Assembly: GCA_965153355.1 (NCBI GenBank)
Contig: OZ231126.1
Location: forward strand, 43,834,001-43,898,000
Direction of reading: 5' to 3'
Length of the DNA: 64,000 nucleotides
Source: Flaccisagitta enflata
Taxonomy: Eukaryota; Chaetognatha; Sagittoidea; Aphragmophora
Shown in pieces: positions 23,931-34,949 of this stretch. Numbering within the stretch: position 1 is the first letter of the stretch; every line of letters begins with the position of its first letter. The position numbers and the translations under genes were made by a program. Below the pieces are notes generated by a model. It had not been told where the DNA came from and searched no databases. It saw nothing but the letters and a program-made list of their open reading frames with translations.

Positions 23931-24145
23931 TTTTTAGTTGCGGACACGCAACTCTATAAAAGGCTTTGTCCGTCCGCCCGTCGGTCCGTCGGTTGGTCCG
24001 TCCGTCCGTTGGTCCATCCGTCCATTGGTTCATCGGTCCATCGGTCCGTTGGTCCGTCCGTCAGCATGAGTCAAAAAGTGGGTAAACGCGCATATCCGCC
24101 CCTGCCCACCCGTCCGCAACTGGTGGCCGTGTATCCGGCCTTGTT
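23931..24145 (-). mobile_element. HLE repeat copy, B type, complete
   Basis: Minus-strand reading: AACAAGGCCGGATACACGGC, signature GTTGCGGACGGGTGGGCAGG, GCGGATATGCGCGTTTACCC, GACGGACC core, AAAGCCTTTTATAGAG and hairpin GTTGCGTGTCCGCAAC then TAAAAA. The signature and last arm (GTCCGCAAC) pair perfectly. This is the best reference copy for type B. Confidence 0.9.
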
Positions 24146-24700
24146 GTATAAGATGTGGTTTGAATATTTTCGATTGCTTAGGTTTGTAAAAAAAATCCAC
24201 TTCTAGTAAGTTTCAAAATCTATAGAAAAAGAGCCATGGAGTATGGATTCCACAATAAAATACAATAATTCAATGGGAATCAAAATTTCTAAAGAACAGC
24301 GAGGCAGCAAATGTTAACTAAAGAATCGGTCGTCATCATTTTGTCCAATGACTGCGACCAAAACGCGAGTGATTTACTGGTTTTCCCGTGTCTTTTCATT
24401 ACTGAGATTCGATTCCGCGAAGGGAAACACGGTTAATTCTCCTCTCGAAAGTGTTTCAACATCGTAAAAAACGCCATTTCAAGCCGAATTTGCCTACAAA
24501 TAAGGGGCCATTTCTGGGTTTATGTGCGCCACTCAATCTGAGTCTGCGGGTCTGGTCGATGCCACATCGACGCTTTTCGCCGATGACACTCAATGACATC
24601 GATTTTTGTTTCAAATGTGCTCCTTTTTTTATGACCCTTCATTTCCGATCTACGGACCCACATATGGTTGTGTGTGTTTTTAGTGTGTCATTGAGTTTGT
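24146..24700. other. No supported gene
   Basis: A frame at 24451-24834 runs into the GT microsatellite; its first 75 codons look mixed but have no supporting signals. Confidence 0.4.
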
Positions 24701-24832
<132 letters not shown>

Positions 24833-25699
24833 GAGTGTGTATTTATGTAGTACTGTAGTGCTGCCCCTGCCCAACCGTCCGGGACTTTTGCCCTGTGTTG
24901 GGCTTGTTCTTTTTGCTCTCTGTTTTCTCTTTCTTCTGTTCTAACCATACAGATTTTCTTTATAATCATCTAATCATGTCATTTTATCCCAATCTCCATC
25001 GCCATTCTCTATCTTTTTCATGTCTTTCATTTTTCTCCAATCTCCGTCTTCTTCTCCGGAATCTACTCATCTACTTCTTTTCTCATTCTTTTTGCACCTA
25101 CATCGCTTTTTTTCTCCACTGGAGAAGATTCCTTTTTAAGATAAATGATGATGACTAAGGAATGCAGATTTGAGGGATCAATGCAATTCAATGGTGGTTC
25201 TACTTCACTCAAATCACAATCTTGCCAAAAAGTATAAAGACACCTAGGCAATTTACTGATCAATTCACCATGTGTTGACCAAAATATAATACTGAAAATC
25301 CATACAGCTTTTTATATTGTAAAAAATGATATAATTTCACCTAAGCCGGATCAACAAGGCGCGGGGCCCTAAGCTAGGCTAGGGGCGCGGGGCCCCCTCA
25401 CCCCCCCTCTTTCCACACCCTGCTAGCCCTCCCCTTTTTGCCCCCCCCCAGTTTACCCAATAACTCGAAACCAGTCGATTAAAATTTTGTCTAGTTTGCA
25501 CAACTTCCTGTCTGCCTAAAATTGACATATTTAAAGAACTCAAAACAGATGAAACAACAAAATATGACAACACCATTACAGTTAAGCATATCATCTTTCT
25601 TTTTGGGCAGCGGCCCTGGAGGGGCCAATAGCCTATGATTCCACAAAGAGCAATTTTCTTCGGTTTCCGGCTTATGTATGTCCCCCCCTAGCCTAAAAA

Positions 25700-25945
25700 C
25701 CGGCTTCTCAGACCCTAAATCAAATCTTTCAGACCCCAAATCAAACCTTTTTTACACCCAAGTTGGCCTCTCAGACCCCAAATCATGCCACCCAGACCTA
25801 AAATCAGGCCTCTCAGACCCCAAATTAGGCCTTTCAGACCCCAAATTAGACCCCTCAGACCCCAAATCAGGCCTTTCAGACCCCAGATCAATCCTCACAG
25901 ACCCCAAACCACACCTCTCAGACCCAAAATCAGGCCTGTAAGCTC
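25700..25945. repeat. 21-bp minisatellite, array 1
   Basis: About eleven units of a CAGACCCCAAATCAGGCCTCT type. Because 21 is divisible by three, frames stay open and read SDPKSGL heptads. The reverse complement resembles the GAGGCTGGATTTGAGGCCTGA units at 48055-48250 and 49020-49330. Confidence 0.85.
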
Positions 25946-26080
25946 CCTAAAACAGCTTCTCAAACCGGAGAAAATTGTCCTCTGTGGAATCATAGGTCAT
26001 TGGCCCCTCTCATCATCTCCTCCCCTCATACACTAGCTATGGGGCATCGGGTACCGCTGACCATGTAATGCTTTTGCGAT

Positions 26081-26218
26081 TATTTTTTTTTTTTTTCTTT
26101 CTTTCTTTCTTTCTTTCTTTTTCTTTCTTTTTCTTTTTCTTTCTTTCTTTCTTTTTCTTTCTTTCTTTTTCTTTCATTCTTTTTCTTTCTTTCTTTTTCT
26201 TTCTTTCTTTTTTTTCCT
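26081..26218. repeat. (CTTT)n tract
   Basis: CTTT/CTTTTT tract within the transposon 25341-26316. Confidence 0.9.
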
Positions 26219-26324
26219 CTTTTTTTTCTAGGGGTAGGTGCTGCAGGCGCGGGGCCCCCCTGAGGCGCGGGGCCCTAAGCTATAGCTTTTTTAGCCTATT
26301 TGTTGATCCGGCATAGAATTTCAC

Positions 26325-26830
26325 AGCTCTTAAACAAACTTTGCTGAACTTATCATTTTTGATATAGGTTTATTGTTTTGCTTGTAACTTCTAAACAATT
26401 GAAGCTACAGAAACCAGATTGCGCTCATCTTGAAGCTTTTTTGATGAAGATTATTTTGCTTTTTTTTAAGTTTCTAGCTTTTGTAAAAGCCAAGATATTC
26501 TTAATAGATCAAGAAATTGACTTCTTTATTCTTGATTTTTTTTTTTTTTTTTTTTTTGCATTTTTAAAAATTAATTTTTTCATTATTTTGCAAAAGCTAC
26601 AGGAACCAGATTGCATTCATTTTGAAGATAATTTGACAAAGATTAATTTCCTTTTTTTTTAAGATGGCCTATAGAAAATTTTCAAATCGCGCACAAAAAA
26701 ATTAGTAGATAGCCCTGGTGGTGCTGATTCCAAATCTGTGCCCATTTACCTTTGCATGAACATTAAGTACCTCAAAAAACCTCAAGTAGGTTTTCTTGGA
26801 TCACTAGCTTGGAGGAGCAATAGAAAAAAA
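26325..26830. other. No gene seen
   Basis: AT-rich; two diverged copies of a 'GAAGCTACAG AAACCAGATTGC' type phrase occur at 26400-26450 and 26593-26640, about 195 bp apart. Confidence 0.45.
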
Positions 26831-26832
26831 TA

Positions 26833-27185
26833 AGTACAGCCAGGTACACGGCAATTATAGTCGCGGGTGGGCAGGGGCAGTGATGTGACAGGACATTCAA
26901 GCACTTTAGTAGGAGCGACGATGCAAAAAATGCAAAATTCTGACAAACGAGACTGACCAATGAACCAACCAACCAACAGACAGACCAACGACCCCCGTGG
27001 CTTATAGAGTCATGTGGCACGTGATAAAAACGAGGCTTGTGGGTGGGCAGGAGCACTGATGTAGAAGACCATTCAGGCACTCAGGCTGGTCCAGCGACAT
27101 AAAACCGCAAAACTCGACGTACATGATGAACCAACAAACGGAGTGACCAACCCACGGACACTGCTCAATAATCCTGATGCATCAC
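26833..27185 (+). mobile_element. HLE repeat copies, A type, degraded, two in tandem
   Basis: The first has GGTACACGGCAATTATAGTC, GCGGGTGGGCAGGGGCAG and a decayed hairpin GTCATGTGGCACGTGAT at 27010-27026. A second (GTGGGTGGGCAGGAGCAC, ATTCAGGCACT) follows immediately and ends without a hairpin near 27185. Confidence 0.65.
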
Positions 27186-27205
27186 GGCCTCTTCTAATCT
27201 GTAGG

Positions 27206-27232
27206 TTTATCTATCTATCTATCTATCTATCT
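27206..27232. repeat. (ATCT)n microsatellite
   Basis: Six to seven ATCT units; similar TATCTATC text reappears just right of the 27286-27881 element. Confidence 0.9.
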
Positions 27233-27285
27233 GTATTTATCTATCGACCAATCACGGGCTACCCCAACTCTACATCAATTGAGTA

Positions 27286-27881
27286 CAGTACGATGGGAGC
27301 AAAGACGACCTAGACTGGAGGATAGATTTTAGGTATTTTGATTTTATTTGATGCATAAAAAAATCAAGATCTATGTTTGTTAATGGTTGCTTTATTGCTT
27401 AAATATATCGGCTTCTCTTATTTTTCAACTTGTTACTTGACTACATCAGGATTTCATTTTTCAATGTTTTTACCTAGCTCATCAAATCACGCAGAAAATT
27501 TTATACAATTTTGAAAAAAATCAGCTCAATCGGACTATTTTTACAGGTTTTATGTCTGTTTTAAGCTTCGCCCAGATATCAATTTACATAATTCTTCTTC
27601 TTGAAAAATAGCTGTAAAACCAGTAAAAATAGTCCGATTGAGCTGATTTTTTTTCAAGATTTTATAAAATTTTTAGCCTGATCTGATGGGCCAGGTTAAA
27701 ACGCTGAAAAATGAAGTCCGGATGATGTCAAGTCACAAGTTGAAGAATGAGAAAAGCTAACATATTCAAGTAATAAAGCAACCTTTAATTAGCATAAATC
27801 TGAATTTTTTATAAATCAAATAAGATCAAAATACCTAAAATCTATCCTCCAGTATAGGTCGTCTTTGCTCCCATCGTACTG
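27286..27881. mobile_element. Tc1/mariner-like palindromic MITE, copy 1
   Basis: Terminal repeats CAGTACGATGGGAGCAAAGA with similarity over about 190 bp of each arm. TA flanks both ends (27284-27285, 27882-27883). A related copy sits at 61810-62410. The ends fit TA-target elements. No transposase frame. Confidence 0.85.
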
Positions 27882-27921
27882 TATTTATCTATCTTTTTAG
27901 AGAGAGATAAACCTATCAAGC

Positions 27922-27923
<2 letters not shown>

Positions 27924-28004
<81 letters not shown>
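27924..28004. repeat. (GT)n microsatellite
   Basis: About 80 bp GT followed by GTACGTGCGTGCATGC variants. Confidence 0.95.
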
Positions 28005-28007
<3 letters not shown>

Positions 28008-28376
28008 TGCGTGTACGTGCGTGCATGCATGCATGTGCGCATTTGCTTCAACGTGAACAAGCCTTAGAGGGCAACAATTTCAAGCTACGTGTTTCACTAT
28101 AACACATTGTCGGTAAATTACATGATTTCATAATAACACAGAAATATTCCAAAATCACTTATAGGAATAATAGAAATTAGGGTACGCGACGAGATATTTA
28201 AGGGGCAATCAGCCAGAAGTCCAATCTTTGGTGCCCTTTCCTTCTTTTCATTGTCGTTGTTGTAACTTTTTTTCGATGGGGGGGGGGGGGGGCTGTTGCA
28301 GAAATAAACGTTCCTGAAAGGAGCAAAGAGAAGTTTGAAAACCAAACTACTTAGTTACGACTTATGGAAAAAAAAC
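28005..28376. other. No gene seen
   Basis: Contains a 13-15 bp G run at 28277-28292. Confidence 0.4.
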
Positions 28377-28581
28377 TTTTTTTTAGCCGCGTGCACGCAA
28401 CTCTACAACCCGCTTTGTCCGTCGGTCAGTTGGTCGGTTGGTTGGTTGGTCGGTCACACCTTACTTTTTTTATGATTTTATTTCTCTGACCTCACTCCTC
28501 CTGCCAAAATGGTCTGGTGACCTCAAATATGGCCCCTGCCCACCCGCACGCGACTTCGGTAGCCGTGTATCCGGCCTTGTT
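28377..28581 (-). mobile_element. HLE repeat copy, A type, complete
   Basis: Minus-strand reading: AACAAGGCCGGATACACGGC, signature GTCGCGTGCGGGTGGGCAGG, GACCGACC/AACCAACC core, AGCGGGTTGTAGAG, hairpin GTTGCGTGCACGCGGC then TAAAA. Last arm GCACGCGGC pairs with GTCGCGTGC with one mismatch. Confidence 0.85.
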
Positions 28582-28822
28582 AATTGTGGACACGCAACTC
28601 GATGATAGGCTTTAAAATCCATCCGTCAGTCCATCTGTTGGTCCGCCCGTTGATCTATTGTCCATTGGTCCAATGGTCCGTCACGGTTGAAAATGCAAAA
28701 AAAGAAAAAGCGCATTTTTTGTGCAGCAGTTGTGTGTGCGTGTGTGAGGGAGTTTGTAGGAGGGGGCTTGGATTTCCCAGGCCACCCGTCCGCAACAATA
28801 TTGTGACCCAGTGTCACTTGTT
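28582..28822 (-). mobile_element. HLE repeat copy, B2 subtype
   Basis: Minus-strand reading: AACAAGTGACACTGGGTCAC, AATATTGTTGCGGACGGGTG, a short decayed core and hairpin GTTGCGTGTCCACAATT. Its 3-prime end touches the 5-prime end of the A copy to the left. B2 (AACAAGTGACGCGGGTCAC start) also occurs at 37534, 52186, 58539 and 60425. Confidence 0.75.
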
Positions 28823-28825
28823 TTA

Positions 28826-28852
28826 TATCTAGGGTCAGTTATAGCGGGTTTA
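28826..28852. mobile_element. Single pogo/Tigger-like terminal repeat
   Basis: AGGGTCAGTTATAGCGGGTT then TAACTG, i.e. CAGTTAAACCCGCTATAAC in reverse, followed by TA. It resembles the ends of 31950-32120. The partner end was not found. Confidence 0.5.
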
Positions 28853-29005
28853 ACTGTATTTCTAACAGGTTAAGCGGCAGACCTACAGTCAAATTGCAGA
28901 GGAACCAGAGACGGAGAGACAACTTTCTATAGGTGCAGGTGTATGAGGCTGTATAAAAAGATACTTCTTAGATCTTACCATATCTAATTTGCAAGAATAA
29001 CTCAC

Positions 29006-29046
29006 CCGATATAGATTTCGGCCCAAGGCTATCGCCAGCGAAAGAC
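29006..29046 (-). CDS. Candidate 41-nt micro-exon, minus strand
   Basis: On the minus strand a pyrimidine-rich acceptor (TTTATGTTCTCATTCAG) precedes 41 bases ending CTATATCGG, then GTGAGTTATT, a strong donor. Two frames are open; one reads SFAGDSLGPKSIS. No flanking exon in the same frame was established. It lies on the same strand as the candidate exon 30786-30920, so both might belong to one gene, but this is inference. Confidence 0.3.
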
Positions 29047-29342
29047 CTGAATGAGAACATAAACATTTGTAAAAGCATTTTGGAATATTTCAAACATTGC
29101 ATCTTTATACCCCCATTGTCCAGACGATTCTTGTTATTTACCTTTTTGGCAATTTTCAGTTGTTCAAGGCATAGCTTTTCTTGCCCACGGTTTCTGCGTT
29201 AGCGCGATTCAATTCACATAGATGCATTGCAATACTCCAACCTGTTGCAATCGTACTTTTGAGTATCACATCGAAGCAGCAACGTTTTGCTTCGTCAATT
29301 GATGTGTTAGTTTATCAGAACATCGGACTGTTGTCCAAACTT

Positions 29343-29585
<243 letters not shown>

Positions 29586-29699
29586 TACCCCCACCTCTTA
29601 TCATCGGCCTTGGTCCTGACGCATTCTCACGCCCAAGCGCATTCACGTCCATCAATTTATTTGTTGAATGAATAAAATCTTGCTTTATATCCAGTATCA

Positions 29700-30499
29700 A
29701 ATGAAAAATACTCCGACGAAAGAGAAAATCAAAGAAAGGAAGAAAAAAACTTGAGCTACTAAGGAACCGTTAGGGGGAAGAAATGTCAGCATCGGATAAT
29801 TTTACACCAACATTTTATGTTCGTTCCACTTATGAATCATGAAAAAATTGTCAATAAGCAGTGGATTGTGGGCTGGGTCGATTTCATTACTTGTGTCACA
29901 CCAATTATTGCAATACATTTCCTGGTTTTAGTCTCAACATGTACAGAACAAAAAAGTAGAAAATAAAAATTGACCCCAGCCCTACAAGGGTATGAAACTT
30001 TTTTCATCTCTTAAGTTAAGGGATAACACACCTTTTTATCAAAAAAAAATTTTCTAGTAGGGCTCGACCTGAAAGACGAGGTTTATCCCGGGCTATCAGT
30101 AAAGTGACGACTTTGCCGCTTTAGGGCAGTATAATTGGCCCTCTCAAGGTCTCCCTGTAAAAAAATCTCATGATCGATAGGCCTTCTTAAGTTTTTAGCT
30201 GTTCTATATTCTAGAGGTTGAGATATCTTTAGTTAAGGGTGTCGGCATACTGATTAGCAAGGTAGTATGACGATTGAGCATTGAGAGTTTTTTTGTGGAT
30301 GTACAGTTTGTGGCTTTCGTCGATAATGATTGAGGAATGACGATGTAGAGGATGAATGTGCTTCCACGTATGAATGATGATGATTGAGGAATGAAGATCT
30401 TGAGAATGAATGTTTTTCCGACGGATATCTCATTCAGCCGCAGAGGAGATCGTCTATTCAATGACTATCGCGATACCAAAACTCGTCCAAATCTAATCT
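29700..30499. other. No supported gene
   Basis: AT-rich single-copy-looking sequence, with short GATGATTGAGGAATGA repeats at about 30325 and 30377. Confidence 0.4.
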
Positions 30500-30619
30500 G
30501 TCGCACGTCAGCGCAATGGTTGCACTGTGGGATGAACGTTATCATCCTGATGCATTTTTGTGGCACGTCAAAACAATAGTTCCACTGTGGGATGAACGTA
30601 ATCATCCTGATACATACTT
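30500..30619. repeat. 60-bp direct tandem repeat, two units
   Basis: Units GTCGCACGTCAGCGCAATGG... and GTGGCACGTCAAAACAATAG..., each ending CACTGTGGGATGAACGT and ATCATCCTGAT. A degraded HLE fragment GTTGGGCAGGGACAGTGC follows at 30696. Confidence 0.8.
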
Positions 30620-30785
30620 GGAATGTTAAATGAGCACCCATGTAAGTTTTGATATGAACACATTTATCGTACAACCAATAAACATTTGCTTGTAGTTGGG
30701 CAGGGACAGTGCTAGCAAAGCTGAAAAACCACCACTGTATTTAGGCCAATTTTGCGTCATCTTAAAAATAAGATTACAAACTTAC

Positions 30786-30920
30786 CTTCCTTTTGAGTTG
30801 CTTGGCAAGCAATTTAAAGTCCATTGAAAGCTGCTTATCCATATATGATGATCTTGATGCACTTTTGGTAGAAATGCGTTGGCTCCTCTGTGTCTTTTGG
30901 CCGATTGAAATCAATTCAGG
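30786..30920 (-). CDS. Candidate coding exon, minus strand, product unknown
   Basis: Minus-strand reading ends CAACTCAAAAGGAAG directly before GTAAGTTTG, a near-consensus donor. The open frame reads QKTQRSQRISTKSASRSS, then YMDKQLSMDFKLLAKQLK and RK, a basic, Ser-rich, likely helical stretch. The upstream acceptor is uncertain: ATACAG at about 30921-30926 lies in the end of the hAT-like element 30917-31228, and CCAAAAG or ACACAG just inside are alternatives. Family unknown. If the first acceptor is used, a transposon end supplies the splice site. Confidence 0.35.
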
Positions 30921-31228
30921 CCTGTATATTATTGAGTTTCCCCCCCCCCCGGTGGGGGGGGAAAAAATCAAAGGGTCTGGAGATAGGGAAGGAAATCAAA
31001 GGGGAAAAAAAGAGAAAAAAAGGAAATTTAAGGAAAATATAACTTTTGACAGTACTAAATCATAAAACACAATCAGTAAAACACAATTTAACACTATTTA
31101 AACCTTAACTACATTGTTTTATTGCTATATGGGGAAGAAAATCATAGATATAAAAACGCGTCGCGGGGAAGAAAATCAAAGGCAGGGGGGGAAAAAAATC
31201 AAAAGCGACTCAATAATATACACCCCTG
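30917..31228. mobile_element. hAT-like MITE, empty-site relative of 14706-16165
   Basis: 312 bp, ends CAGGCCTGTATATTATTGAG and, reversed, CAGGGGTGTATATTATTGAG, lying in the opposite orientation to the 14706 copy. Flanking bases share CAATT (30912-30916, 31229-31233) but no full 8-bp duplication is clear. It lacks the 1.13-kb insertion. Confidence 0.8.
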
Positions 31229-31949
31229 CAATTGCAATCTTGATTTAAATGCTGATCTTGGACCAGTTCATAACCCACATATATTTGATGATTCTGCCAA
31301 CAAAATGTAGTAAAAAAGATATTATCAGAGTATATGACTGAGGGGAAGAACAGATAGCACAATAGTTGACTTATGCAAATAGTATGAATACTTAGCAATG
31401 GGTTTGGCAACCAATTTCCTAAAGTTTCATCCATTAGTGGGGTCGTTATTCTCCTGGATTCTCCTAGTCACTTCGGAAGTTGATATTCACTATGGCTGAG
31501 GATGAGACAAACTATTATTCTATGGATAGACATTCCACCCTATTCAAGCTTGCTTGAGCTGCAAGTTATGCTTGCAACTCTTCCCCCTTCTTCAGTCATA
31601 AAGCCACTAGCTTTTTTTTTGATAACTACTTTGTATTCTGTTCCTTCTTCTTTTTTTAAGTGCCAATTCGAACCTCCATTCCTTTACGATCAAGCCTAAG
31701 TTTATGTTGTGGAATGAAAATTACCGAGGGGCTCAAATTTCTTAACCACTCCAATCTTTTGCATCGAACCAGCCTTTACATCAGTTACGTAATTTCAAAA
31801 ACAATTCTATAAACCTACCAAACAACCGTCATTTGTGCACCGTTTCTAAGACGAACTGTTTATCAGGCCGTTTGATTTCAAATTGTTTGTATTGAATCAT
31901 CAGCACACTCGGTCACTTGCGCATTAGACAGCAAAGATGAATGAAACTA
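31229..31949. other. No supported gene
   Basis: Short protein-like strings occur, such as a 21-codon frame MAEDETNYYSMDRHST from 31492 (plus strand), without splice or promoter support. Confidence 0.35.
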
Positions 31950-32120
31950 CATTTGAACCCCGCAATAACGGATATCAAGGGACTAACAAATCTCATACAC
32001 TAAAGGTAGATTATTTTTGCTAATTTAGAAATTAAAACATATTGACATAAAAGGATCACATTCTTATATCTGTTTTAAGCGTCTGTTTTCTCTCAGATCC
32101 GTTATAGCGAGGTGTAACAG
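31950..32120. mobile_element. pogo/Tigger-like MITE at TA
   Basis: Ends CATTTGAACCCCGCAATAAC and, reversed, CTGTTACACCTCGCTATAAC. TA is present on both sides (31948-31949, 32121-32122). The CAGTNNAACC..TATAAC layout is typical of pogo/Tigger-type TA elements. 171 bp, no coding. Confidence 0.7.
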
Positions 32121-32395
32121 TAGTTTTTTGTCCTGATATTGACAGATCCAGTCCGCGGAGCTCACCACCCGCTGTCTTCCAAGACCTTTTTGTTCTTCTG
32201 TTCTTCTTTTTTTTTCTTCCATTTTTTCCCTATACCCATTGAGCCATTGTAATGTCGTTCACTCAATTGGTTGATTCGTTTCCCCTGACACGCTCGTATT
32301 TTTCCTCCATTTTCGAGTCTCTCCTCCATTGTTCGCTTTTCTTTTTACATTCTTCTTTTTAAGATGTTTTTTTTCGGCATCTCCATTTCAAACTT

Positions 32396-32500
32396 GTTTT
32401 TAGATGCGTCCTGGCATCTCTTTAAGACGGTGTATCCGTCCGTCCGTCTGTCTGTCTATCTCTCTGTCTGAAGGAAGATCCATAACGCGAAAATTTCTTG
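32396..32500 (-). mobile_element. HLE 3-prime end, C type
   Basis: TTTTTAGATGCGTCC, GGCATCTC, then TCCGTCCGTCTGTCTGTC and CATAACGCGAAAATTTC. The 5-prime module was not found. Confidence 0.6.
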
Positions 32501-32726
32501 ACATGATTTTGAGGTTTTTCTCTTGATTTCTTTATCAGTCATCACTTATGAATCTCTTTTATCGAAAGAACACGCATTTATTGGAGATCTCTTGGCCTTG
32601 TTTTCCTTCTTGCCATTTCAATATGTTTTCTTTTTTTCTTCCTTCCTTTCTTTTTTTTTCCATTTTTTTCATTCACGGGGGACCCAATATGTTACAGCAC
32701 ACTTTTGGACGGAGGGAGGGAAGGAG

Positions 32727-32728
<2 letters not shown>

Positions 32729-32791
<63 letters not shown>
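32729..32791. repeat. (CT)n microsatellite
   Basis: Pure CT run after GGAGGGAGGGAAGG. Downstream at 32907-32975 there is an imperfect ATTGCCGACGAGGTTCGCGC tandem pair; no gene is supported. Confidence 0.95.
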
Positions 32792-32794
<3 letters not shown>

Positions 32795-33237
32795 GATTAA
32801 AATCAAATTTCTTTCCGCTTTTTTCCGAGTGTTTTGTTTTGTTTGTGTTTGTGGTTCTGCTGCCGAGGGGACGCCGGAATTCCTGGGCATAAGAAAAGCG
32901 ATTGCGCATTGCCGACGAGGTTCGCGCTTGCATATTGCCAACGAAGTTTACGCTTGCGCAGTTGACGCAAAAAAATATCCAGTCATTGGAAAAAGATTGG
33001 AGCCAGCATATGTCACTGCAATGTCGCTGCCGCGTATTTTGCGTTATTACTAACAAACCAGAGTGCGCTCTTACGCATCAGACACACAAATGGCGGGACG
33101 GACAGACGCAGCAAGTCATGCAAACAGACGAAAAGGGCGGTAAGGAAGATAGACGCACAGGAAGACACACTGATACTGACACTCAGACAAAAAATGCATA
33201 GGCCAACAGACACACTCACACAACAAACTAACAAACG

Positions 33238-33315
33238 AACCAACAAACAAACAAACAAACAAACAAACAAACAAACAAACAAACAAACAAACAAACAAAC
33301 AAACAAACAAACAAA
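33238..33315. repeat. (CAAA)n microsatellite
   Basis: About 19 units of CAAA (AAAC). A decayed HLE copy lies at 33385-33530 (AGAATACACGGTAGC, CCAACAGACAGACC). Confidence 0.95.
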
Positions 33316-33799
33316 CTGACATCCCAGTGACATTCGTTCCTGGTTTTTAAAAGACGTGATTCAGATGAAATTTGATGAAATACTGAGGCAGAATACACGG
33401 TAGCATTAGTGGTGTGGGAGTGAGCATGGTCAGGGCCGTACAATTAAAACTTGTTTCTGAATGTAGGACCGGCCAACAGACAGACCAATCTAACCCACCG
33501 AGGGGTCGAGAAGCGGCTTAGAAAATTGCGTTCACTACTTGCACTAGATAAGTTGATTCGTCAAAAAGATTGCCTCGAGTAAACAAATCGAAAACAAAAA
33601 TGTAATTTCCAAACCAATTTTGGTGGATGTCAACATTTGGAATTCCATAATCCAAAGTTTCTAAACTCAATTAACGTGGAATAACCAGAAGAATCTTGAA
33701 ACATGCCAAAGGGCATTTGTGGGCTTGACAAATATTACTGCTTTTGGCTTTACTTCTTTCAAAACTTTTCAACTCTTTTCACATTCAGGCCGTTGGAAA

Positions 33800-34169
33800 A
33801 ACAAGGCCAACACCTATAAGTCGCGTGCGAGACATAAATAACTTAAGATGACTTTTATTGACTCAAGATGACTTAAAATGACTCAAGACAACTTTTAATG
33901 ACTTAAAAAGACCTAAAATGACTGAAATGACTACTTTGACCTATTTGACTTAAGTGACTTAAAATAACTTAGAATGACTTAGAATGACTTAGAATGACTT
34001 AGAATGACTTAGAATGACTTAGAATGACTTAGAATGACTTAGAATGACTAGAAATAACTTAAAGTATAATAAAAAAGTAAAGTGTGACGGACGGAAGGAC
34101 GGACGGACGGACCGACGGACCGACGGACCGACAAAGCGGGTTGTAGAGTCGCGTGCACGCGACTAAAAA
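33800..34169 (+). mobile_element. HLE repeat copy, A2 subtype, complete, with decamer array
   Basis: AACAAGGCCAACACCTATAA start, signature GTCGCGTGC, a core of GACTTAAAATGACTCAAG-like units becoming a pure array of nine AGAATGACTT decamers at 33968-34057, then a (GGAC)n/(CGAC)n tract, AAAGCGGGTTGTAGAG and hairpin GTCGCGTGCACGCGAC with TAAAAA. Last arm and signature pair perfectly. Confidence 0.9.
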
Positions 34170-34949
34170 TGCGACTAAGACAAGCCTAGAACGCTCATAG
34201 TTTCACTCATTCTTGATGTTTACGATGAGAAATCGAAAAGATGTGTTATACATGCTTTTGTGCCAGTGTGGCGGATTGGATCGACGTTTCTACAGGAGAA
34301 TCTTAATAGTTAATACAAAAATGGATTTGTATTTTCCGCCTTCATGTCCATTTCACCCAAAATCTGTGTCAGGCGTGGTAGTTGTTTGAGATGCTTTATT
34401 GCGACTCGTGTGTCCCAAGCCAAGGTGCTGTTGGGTCAGCCTATGGGTCGGTCTGTTGGTCCATAGCGGTCTGTTGCTTTTTAAGAATGGTTTGTAAGTC
34501 ATCGTCTTAGCAAAAGAAAGTAAAGTTTCACGATGCTAGACTGTCTAGACAGAAGACAATCGAGAATTTGGCCTTGTTATGCCTCCTTCACTTTGCTCGG
34601 TGGACTGCGTGCAGTTTGTGTGCAATAGACGACGTTAGAGCGTCAATGTAACGTCATTTTCCGAATCGATTTACATGCAAATGATTGTAAACCCCCGACG
34701 TTGGTTCAACACGGAGATAACCCGCGCATGAACAGCAAAGAAAAATATGTAAAATGATACAAGTGATGTACTAATGTGATACTCAGAATGCACCTTTAGA
34801 TGAGGTTTTGCCATTAAATACCCATGTGTTATTGTTTAGTCACGCCTCATCAAATGAACAAAGTAGGCGATCGTGCGCCATTCCTGCCTATGATCGTCTC
34901 ACTTTTCAAAACCTGCCAGAAGCGGTCATGTTCAAACTGCCTTCCACCG
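34170..34949. other. No gene seen; possible very old HLE copy
   Basis: GGGTCGGTCTGTTGGTCC at 34445 and TTGGCCTTGTT at 34570 are the only family motifs. Nothing else is recognised. Confidence 0.4.

Larger units (their letters stand above)
25341..26316. mobile_element. DNA transposon, 8-bp duplication, carries 21-bp minisatellite
   Basis: Termini CTAAGCCGGATCAACAA and, reversed, CTATGCCGGATCAACAA are followed by GCGCGGGGCCC-type subterminal motifs. AATTTCAC flanks both ends (25333-25340, 26317-26324). The 8-bp duplication suggests hAT or another 8-bp superfamily; the CTA start is not the usual hAT end. Inside are an inverted pair (GAGGGGCCAATAGCCTATGA near 25618, its complement near 25985-26010), a 21-bp minisatellite and a CTTT tract. 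Confidence 0.8.

Noticed and set aside
31937-32005. Possible first exon MNETTFEPRNNGYQGTNK with a GTAGAT donor
   Set aside because: Most of it lies in the terminal repeat of the pogo-like MITE 31950-32120.
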